DNA from: Sinorhizobium chiapasense
Lineage (GTDB): Bacteria > Pseudomonadota > Alphaproteobacteria > Rhizobiales > Rhizobiaceae
DNA length: 64,000 nucleotides
Direction: 5' to 3'
NCBI RefSeq assembly: GCF_036488675.1
Contig: NZ_CP133148.1
Location: forward strand, 1,984,001 to 2,048,000
The first letter of the stretch is position 1; the number at the start of each line of letters is the position of its first letter. Below are positions 58,858 through 64,000 of this stretch, in pieces. A model generated the notes under the pieces. The model was not told the origin of the DNA. It ran no database searches and was given only the letters and a program-made list of their open reading frames with translations. A program made the position numbers and the translations under genes.

Positions 58858-59859
58858 GTGAGCAAGCCGAATTATCGGGACATCGCCCGCCGTGCCGGCG
58901 TGGGAACCGCTACGGTCGAGCGGGTCCTGAACGGGCGTGGAGGCGTTCGCCCGGAACTGGTGGAGAAGGTGGTGGTTGCCGCGCGCACCTTGAACTACCC
59001 GCGCACGCTTCCCGACGCCCATCGGGGCCTGCTGCGCATAGAAGTGCTTATGGTTCGCCCCGAAACGACGTTCTATCGGCGGCTCTCCAAGGCGTTCGAG
59101 AGGATCGCCGCGACCCTCGATCCTCTGGTGATCGTCCACCGTAGCTTCACCGAAGAGATGAAGCCGGACGAGATCGCAAGGCGCATCCAATCCACCGATC
59201 TGCCGCGTGCCGGCCTGATCCTTGCGGTCCCCAACAGCCCGTTGATCAGCGCGGCGGTGGAGACGGTGGTCGAGCGAGGGGTGCCGGTCGTCCATGTCGT
59301 AACCCGGGCGTCCGAGAGCAAGGGGGAATTCGTCGGAATAGACAATTACGCCGCCGGGCGGACCGCAGCTCACTTCATGGCGCGAATGGCGCGGGCAGAA
59401 GGTCCGGTCATCGCGCTGTGTCATCCGATCTATCAGGTGCATCGCGATCGCATCCGCGGGTTCTCGGACTACTTTCATGAGCACCCCGGCCCCATTGCCT
59501 TTGAATGGCTCGGCTTCAGCCGCGACGAAGAGCACTACAGCGCGGAATCATTGTCCTTCGCGCTTGAAATGTATCCGCATCTCGTCGGGCTTTATAACGC
59601 CGGAGGCGCAAACTCCGCCCTGATCCAGGTCCTGCGCCGTCACCCTCGGGGGCGGGACCTTTTGTTCATCGGGCACGAATTGACCGACTACACCAGCGCC
59701 GCCTTGCGAGAGGGCATCATGGATGTGGTGTTGGACCAGGCCCCTGAGGCACAGGCCCAGCGAGCGCTCGATTTGATGCTGCGCCGTATCGGCCTGACTG
59801 CGATCGAGCCGGATCACGCTCCCATTCGCTTCATCACCATCACCGCCGAGGCGCTTTGA
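58858..59859 (+). CDS. LacI-family transcriptional regulator
   Basis: A 333-residue regulator from a GTG start. N-terminal LacI helix-turn-helix: YRDIARRAGVGTATVERVLN, then GRGGVRPELVEKVVVAARTL. A periplasmic-binding-like ligand domain follows, with FVGIDNYAAGRTAAHFMARM and GLYNAGGANSALIQVLR. First gene of the oxygenase-ferredoxin-binding protein-reductase cluster and its probable local regulator; the inducer is probably a sugar or inositol derivative. Confidence 0.9.
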   Translation: MSKPNYRDIARRAGVGTATVERVLNGRGGVRPELVEKVVVAARTLNYPRTLPDAHRGLLRIEVLMVRPETTFYRRLSKAFERIAATLDPLVIVHRSFTEEMKPDEIARRIQSTDLPRAGLILAVPNSPLISAAVETVVERGVPVVHVVTRASESKGEFVGIDNYAAGRTAAHFMARMARAEGPVIALCHPIYQVHRDRIRGFSDYFHEHPGPIAFEWLGFSRDEEHYSAESLSFALEMYPHLVGLYNAGGANSALIQVLRRHPRGRDLLFIGHELTDYTSAALREGIMDVVLDQAPEAQAQRALDLMLRRIGLTAIEPDHAPIRFITITAEAL

Positions 59860-59875
59860 TCTAATTTGATCAAAG
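59854..59875. promoter_or_regulatory. Palindromic operator candidate
   Basis: CTTTGATC (59854-59861) and GATCAAAG (59868-59875) form a perfect inverted repeat with a 6-bp spacer. It overlaps the regulator's stop codon and lies 147 bp before the oxygenase start. A LacI-family operator for the downstream genes is plausible. Confidence 0.5.
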
Positions 59876-60021
59876 AAGGTTTCGGCGTTCGGAAAGCCTC
59901 CTGATATTTGTCAAGTCAGGGAGGAGAGACGGAGCCAAACCGGATCACGGCGCGAAAACGCACTCTCCTTTGATCGTGAAAATTTGTGCGGGCGCGAGTT
60001 ATTCCGCCCAGGGAGAGCGCA

Positions 60022-61056
60022 ATGGACGACCTGCAATATGGAACGCGCAACAAGCGCGGCGACTGGGCGCCGAACCAGCCGGCCGAAACCGCGCCGCTGT
60101 TCGCCCTCCCGCCCCGGCTGATGGCAATTCTGAAGTGGCTGCCGCACTATTTCTTTCCCTGGAACGTGATCTTTGCGGCATCGGCGGTGGCCTACTGGGC
60201 ATGGGTGATTCCGCCGAAGGAAACGATGCAGACTTTCGCCATCGGCTGGATCGCTTGGCTTTACGCTGTCAATGCAATTTGCGTGCTTTTCTTCTACGGC
60301 GCTTTCGAGCTCCATCTCTATGTCCTGAAGCGGCAGGAGAACCGCTTCAAGTACAACGGAAAGTTCCCGGCCGAGCAGAAGAGCAAGGCATTCTGGTTCG
60401 AGAGCCAGAACCTCGACAATATGCTGCGGACATTCCTGTCGGGCGTGACCGTCTGGACCGCGGTCGAGGTCGCGATGCTGTGGGCCTATGCCAACGGCTA
60501 TGCACCCTGGCTGAGCTTCACGGAAAATCCGTGGACGCTTGCCGTTGTCGCGCTGGTGGTGCCGATCATTCACGAGTTCCATTTCTTCTGTATTCACCGG
60601 CTCATCCACACGCCCTTCCTCTACAAGTGGGTGCATTCGGTCCACCACAATTCGGTGAACCCCTCGCCCTGGTCGTCGCTGTCGATGCATCCGGTCGAGC
60701 ACCTGCTCTATTTCGGAACGGCGTTCTATCACCTGATCCTGCCGTCCAGCCCGATCCTGATGCTCTATCAGCTCCACTATGCGGGCTTCGGAGCCATTCC
60801 CGGCCATGTCGGCTTCGACAAGGTCGAGATCGGCGAGGACAAGCTGGTCAATAGCCATGCCTATGCTCACTACCTGCACCACAAGTACTTCGAGGTGAAC
60901 TACGGCGACGCCCTGATCCCGCTCGATAAGTGGTTCGGCACCTGGCACGACGGCACGCCGGAAGGCGAGGCCCGCATGCAGGAGCGCTATCGCAAGCGCA
61001 AGGAAAAACTCGCAGCCCGCAAGGCTCGCGTCGAAGTCAGGAGGGCCGCCCAATGA
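60022..61056 (+). CDS. Sterol desaturase/fatty acid hydroxylase-family oxygenase (MocD-like)
   Basis: A 344-residue membrane di-iron oxygenase. Several hydrophobic helices in the first 170 residues, then His-box motifs HEFHFFCIHRLIHT, HSVHHNSVNP and HYLHHKYFEVNYGD that bind the iron pair. The charged C-terminus (ERYRKRKEKLAARKARVEVR) is cytoplasmic. GGGAGAGCGCA precedes ATG 60022. Overlap with a Rieske ferredoxin gene (ATGA) matches the mocD-mocE pairing known from rhizopine catabolism. Confidence 0.88.
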   Translation: MDDLQYGTRNKRGDWAPNQPAETAPLFALPPRLMAILKWLPHYFFPWNVIFAASAVAYWAWVIPPKETMQTFAIGWIAWLYAVNAICVLFFYGAFELHLYVLKRQENRFKYNGKFPAEQKSKAFWFESQNLDNMLRTFLSGVTVWTAVEVAMLWAYANGYAPWLSFTENPWTLAVVALVVPIIHEFHFFCIHRLIHTPFLYKWVHSVHHNSVNPSPWSSLSMHPVEHLLYFGTAFYHLILPSSPILMLYQLHYAGFGAIPGHVGFDKVEIGEDKLVNSHAYAHYLHHKYFEVNYGDALIPLDKWFGTWHDGTPEGEARMQERYRKRKEKLAARKARVEVRRAAQ

Positions 61057-61364
61057 GCTGGATCTCAGCCTGCAAGCTTGACGACATCGAACAGGAAGGC
61101 GCCATCCGCTTCGACCATGGCGGGCGCACCTACGCGATCTACCGTGGGCCGGACGACAGTGTCTACTGCACCGCCGGCCTCTGCACACACGAGGCGATCC
61201 ATCTTGCGGACGGATTGGTCATGGACTTCGAGGTGGAGTGTCCCAAGCATTCCGGCGCCTTCGACTACCGCACCGGCGAAGCGCTCAGGCTTCCCGCCTG
61301 CGAGAACCTGAAAACCTATCCGGCGGAGGTGATCGACGGAGAAGTACGCGTAGCCCTCGGCTAG
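61053..61364 (+). CDS. mocE: MocE-family Rieske [2Fe-2S] ferredoxin
   Basis: A 103-residue soluble Rieske protein. Cluster ligands are in CTAGLCTHEAIHLADG (C-T-H) and CPKHSGAFDYRTGEA (C-P-K-H). Length and the start MSWISACKLDDI match the MocE type. It would pass electrons from the reductase encoded two genes downstream to the oxygenase upstream. Translationally coupled to the oxygenase gene. Confidence 0.9.
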   Translation: MSWISACKLDDIEQEGAIRFDHGGRTYAIYRGPDDSVYCTAGLCTHEAIHLADGLVMDFEVECPKHSGAFDYRTGEALRLPACENLKTYPAEVIDGEVRVALG

Positions 61365-61470
61365 AGCATCCCGCTTTCAAGCGGAGCCGCTGAAAGCGGG
61401 GAAAGTGGCCTAAAATCAAATTGTTATAGCGTCATCCTGTGCGTCCGCGTGAACGCACGGCGCTTTTAGG
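61364..61470. repeat. Mosaic repeat, GAGCATCC module
   Basis: GAGCATCCCGCTTTCAAGCG pairs with GCTGAAAGCGGGGAAAG; then GTTATAGCGTCATCC and GTGAACGCACGGCGC. It starts at the ferredoxin stop codon. Confidence 0.7.
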
Positions 61471-61544
61471 CTGCGCGACATTGGCTAGGTCCGGTGGACC
61501 TCCGGGAAGCAACTGGGTGGTCCGGCACCCGCAGGGAGGATGAC

Positions 61545-62489
61545 ATGAAATCGACTTTTGCGGCGGCCGTTCTGGCTGCCTTGATGGCGGGCACCGCATC
61601 GGCCGAAACGATCGGCGTTTCGATGCAGAGCTTCGACAACAACTTCCAGACATTGCTGCGCCAGGGGCTCGACGCAAGGGCGTCCGAGGTGGATGGGGTC
61701 GCTCTCCAGATCGAGGATGCGCAGACCGACATCTCCAAGCAGATCAATCAGGTGAATAACTTCATCGCTGCGGGGGTGGATGCGATCATCATGACGCTGA
61801 CGGACACCTCCGCCGCCCCCGGCATCAGCGAGGCGGCTCGCAAGGCAGGAATTCCCCTCGTCTACGTCAATCTCGAGCCGGAAAACATCGATCAGTTGCC
61901 CGAAAAGCAGGCCTATGTCGGCTCGAAGGAAATCGACTCGGGAAGGCTCGGTGCCGAGGCGGCCTGTGAGCTGCTGAAGGCAAAGGGCAAGGCAAACGAT
62001 GCGCAGGCCTACATATTGATGGGAGATCTGGCCCACCAGGCCTCGCGCGACCGTACGTCGTCGGTCAAGGAAACGCTCGCGGCAGGTGATTGCAAGGGCG
62101 TGACTATTGCCGACGAGCAGTCCGCTGCCTGGACGCGCACGAACGCGATGGATCTGACAACGAACTGGGTCACAGCCGGACAGCCGATCGACGTGATCTT
62201 CGCCAACAATGACGAGATGGCGATCGGCGCGACCCAGGCGCTCAAGGCCGCGGGCATGTCGATGGATGACGTGATCGTCGTCGGCATCGATGCGACGCAG
62301 GATGGCCTTGCCGCCATGGCCGCCGGTGATCTCGACGTGACGGTGTTCCAGAACGCCAAGGGACAGTCGGCAAGCGCCGTGGACGCAGCCGTGGCGCTCG
62401 CACGCGGCAAGAGCGTCGACAAGGAGGTCTGGGTGCCTTTCGAGCTCGTCACGCCCAAGAACATGGCCGAATACGCCAAACAGAACTGA
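61545..62489 (+). CDS. Sugar/rhizopine-type periplasmic binding protein
   Basis: A 314-residue class I periplasmic protein. Signal MKSTFAAAVLAALMAGTASA; then ETIGVSMQSFDNNFQTLLRQ, QTDISKQINQVNNFIAAGVD, and IFANNDEMAIGATQALKAAG with VVGIDATQDGLAAM. These features match ribose/inositol-type binders including MocB. AGGGAGGA precedes ATG 61545. Its ABC permease and ATPase are not in this window and may lie beyond 64000. Confidence 0.92.
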   Translation: MKSTFAAAVLAALMAGTASAETIGVSMQSFDNNFQTLLRQGLDARASEVDGVALQIEDAQTDISKQINQVNNFIAAGVDAIIMTLTDTSAAPGISEAARKAGIPLVYVNLEPENIDQLPEKQAYVGSKEIDSGRLGAEAACELLKAKGKANDAQAYILMGDLAHQASRDRTSSVKETLAAGDCKGVTIADEQSAAWTRTNAMDLTTNWVTAGQPIDVIFANNDEMAIGATQALKAAGMSMDDVIVVGIDATQDGLAAMAAGDLDVTVFQNAKGQSASAVDAAVALARGKSVDKEVWVPFELVTPKNMAEYAKQN

Positions 62490-62494
62490 TCCTC

Positions 62495-62601
62495 CTACAG
62501 CGCCGCGCGCCTTATCAGACGCGCAAAGGTCGCTGTAGCACTTTGAATTGCTGCATGTCTTTGTCCTTGAATCGAGGTCGATTTAAGGAGACATGCAGTA
62601 G
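62495..62601. repeat. Intergenic mosaic repeat, full copy
   Basis: CTACAGCGCCGCGCGCCTTA, GGTCGCTGTAGCAC, TTGCTGCATGTCTTTGTCC, then ATTTAAGGAGACATGCAGTAG. Starts 6 bp after the binding-protein stop. Confidence 0.8.
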
Positions 62602-62649
62602 CCGGCGCTCCCTTCCGGTTGCGCCGGCCTTCTTGCGATTGGAGAGCAC

Positions 62650-63855
62650 ATGGACGGTATCGTCATCATCGGTGCCGGGGAATGCGGCACCCGAGCAGCA
62701 TTCGCCCTGCGCGAAACCGGCTATTCCGGATCTGTCACGCTGGTCGGAGCCGAGCCTCACCTGCCCTATGAGCGCCCGCCGCTATCGAAGCCGATGAACG
62801 GTGCGGTTGAGATGAAGTTGATCTGCGCGACAGAAGCGCTGGAGGCCGCCGGCATCGACTATCTTCCCGGATTGTCGGCCTCGAAGCTCCATGCCGACGC
62901 CGGAACCGTGACCCTAAGCGACGGGCGGGTGCTGAGGTATGAGAAGCTGCTTCTCGCCACGGGCGCACGTCCGAGACGGCTCACCTGCCCTGGTGGAGAG
63001 CTCGCGCTCGACTTCCGTACCCATGCCGATGCCGAGGCGATTTTCTCCAATGTTGAGGCAGGCCAGAGCATTGCGATCATCGGAGGCGGTTTGATCGGGA
63101 TGGAACTTGCATCGGTGCTTCGAGGAAAAGGTGTCGCGGTCACTGTGATCGAAGCCGCGCCGAAACCTCTGGGCCGCGCCGTCCCCCAGCATTTTGCCGA
63201 AAAGCTGCACGCCAGACACGTCGCCGAAGGTGTGAGCTTCCACCTGGACCGCGGCGTTGTGGCAATCGGCGACGGTGGGGTGACCCTGACCGATGGCAGC
63301 ATGGTGCCCGCTGATCTCGTCGTCAGCGCCATCGGCGTCTTGCCCGAAACTGCTTTGGCGGAAGCGGCCGGACTGGCCACCGGTAACGGCATCCTGACGG
63401 ATGTCTGCCTTCGCACCAGTGCGCCAAACGTTTTCGCGGCCGGCGATTGCGCGGCGGCGACGCAGCCCGGCGGCGGGCACATTCGCTATGAAAGCTGGCG
63501 GAACGCGAGGACGCAGGCCGAAACCGCGGCGCGGAACATGGCCGGTGCAGCCGAGACTTTTACCGCCATCCCGTGGTTCTGGTCCGATCAGTACGATCTT
63601 GGCCTCCAGGTAGCGGGGTTGCCGCAGCCAGCGCATCAGCGCGTCGTGCGCCCTCTCGGCGAAGGCGAGTTGGAATTTTACCTGGACGATGGACGCCTCG
63701 TGGCTGCGGCGGGTCTCGGCATCGGCAACAGTCTGGCGAAGGACATCAAATTGGCTGAGATGCTGATTGCCGCCGGCGTCAGCCCCGATCCGGCCGCTTT
63801 GACCGATCCCGGCGTGAACCTCAAGACGCTTCTGAAGAGCGCGCGGGCCGCCTGA
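62650..63855 (+). CDS. FAD-dependent ferredoxin reductase (MocF-like)
   Basis: A 401-residue flavoprotein. FAD motif IIGAGECGTRAAFALRETGY; NAD(P) motif AIIGGGLIGMELASVLRGKG; second FAD motif NVFAAGDCAAATQPGGGHIR; and the FWSDQYDLGLQVAG segment typical of reductases partnering Rieske or [2Fe-2S] ferredoxins. GGAGAGCAC precedes the ATG. It completes an electron chain with the ferredoxin and oxygenase encoded upstream. Confidence 0.92.
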   Translation: MDGIVIIGAGECGTRAAFALRETGYSGSVTLVGAEPHLPYERPPLSKPMNGAVEMKLICATEALEAAGIDYLPGLSASKLHADAGTVTLSDGRVLRYEKLLLATGARPRRLTCPGGELALDFRTHADAEAIFSNVEAGQSIAIIGGGLIGMELASVLRGKGVAVTVIEAAPKPLGRAVPQHFAEKLHARHVAEGVSFHLDRGVVAIGDGGVTLTDGSMVPADLVVSAIGVLPETALAEAAGLATGNGILTDVCLRTSAPNVFAAGDCAAATQPGGGHIRYESWRNARTQAETAARNMAGAAETFTAIPWFWSDQYDLGLQVAGLPQPAHQRVVRPLGEGELEFYLDDGRLVAAAGLGIGNSLAKDIKLAEMLIAAGVSPDPAALTDPGVNLKTLLKSARAA

Positions 63856-64000
63856 TGCAAGAGCTGCTTGTCTTCCAGTCGCTGTGGGCCATGGAGCGCC
63901 GGCACACGGACGGGCACGAACGCAGCCTCGACGACAACATCGCCATGATCCTGGAGGCGGGATTCGATGGTATCAGTGCGCACTACACCAACCGGCGGGA
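63855..64000 (+). CDS. Start of a downstream gene, truncated by the window edge (TIM-barrel-like)
   Basis: The first 48 residues are visible: MQELLVFQSLWAMERRHTDG, then NIAMILEAGFDGISAHYTNR. The beginning and the EAGFDGIS motif resemble sugar-phosphate isomerase/epimerase-type TIM barrels, common in inositol and rhizopine pathways. TGATG overlap with the reductase stop places it in the same operon. Confidence 0.65.
   Translation, partial: MQELLVFQSLWAMERRHTDGHERSLDDNIAMILEAGFDGISAHYTNRR

Overview
The window looks like a chromosome or large-replicon segment of a high-GC rhizobial alphaproteobacterium, most likely Sinorhizobium/Ensifer. The evidence is the coding style, the many short palindromic mosaic repeats between genes (a family with a CTACAGCG...GACGC module and a GCATGTTT...AAACATGC module), small families such as DUF1515, DUF1636, DUF3309 and Thivi_2564, and a rhizopine-catabolism-like gene cluster at the right end. 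No tRNA, rRNA or CRISPR array was seen.

Layout. 1-10900: host genes. These are a small serine hydrolase; a cobalamin-riboswitch-controlled operon on the minus strand (DUF1636 protein, ABC ATPase, binding protein, permease); a LysR regulator divergent from a polysaccharide deacetylase; an SLC13/TrkA-C permease; and four tandem paralogous small lipoproteins. 10900-41500: a long, almost entirely minus-strand set of virion genes in the order small terminase, large terminase, P22-type portal, scaffold, SU10-type (DUF5309) major capsid, head-tail adaptors, tail hub/propeller protein, tail fibres, endolysin, spanins and DUF1515. No integrase, repressor, replication gene, tail tube or tape measure was found. 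The head genes are spread apart by 10-15 kb of small membrane or secreted proteins, an M20 amidohydrolase and mosaic repeats. Between capsid and adaptors lies a block resembling a toxin-immunity array: an L,D-transpeptidase-like protein and a phage-tail-lysozyme-like protein, interleaved with three exported proteins of one unnamed family. A degenerate ISAs1-family element with a 10-bp target duplication sits between the fibre and lysis genes.

41500-50500: secreted paralogues (one frameshifted), an RTX calcium-binding protein, several very small membrane proteins, a class III cyclase with TPRs, an L,D-transpeptidase and an OmpA-like lipoprotein. 50500-58520: a TetR-FabF-SDR gene run divergent from an RND efflux pair, with a clear palindromic operator between them, and a second TetR gene. 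58858-64000: a LacI-type regulator, then a sterol-desaturase-family oxygenase, a Rieske ferredoxin (MocE type), a sugar-type periplasmic binding protein, a ferredoxin reductase and the start of another gene. Together these look like a rhizopine/inositol-derivative uptake and oxidation unit.

The most interesting points are the podovirus-type, gene-transfer-agent-like virion cluster that lacks mobility functions, the putative peptidoglycan toxin/immunity block inside it, and the tandem lipoprotein family next to it. All functional calls come from reading the sequence; no database search was run.
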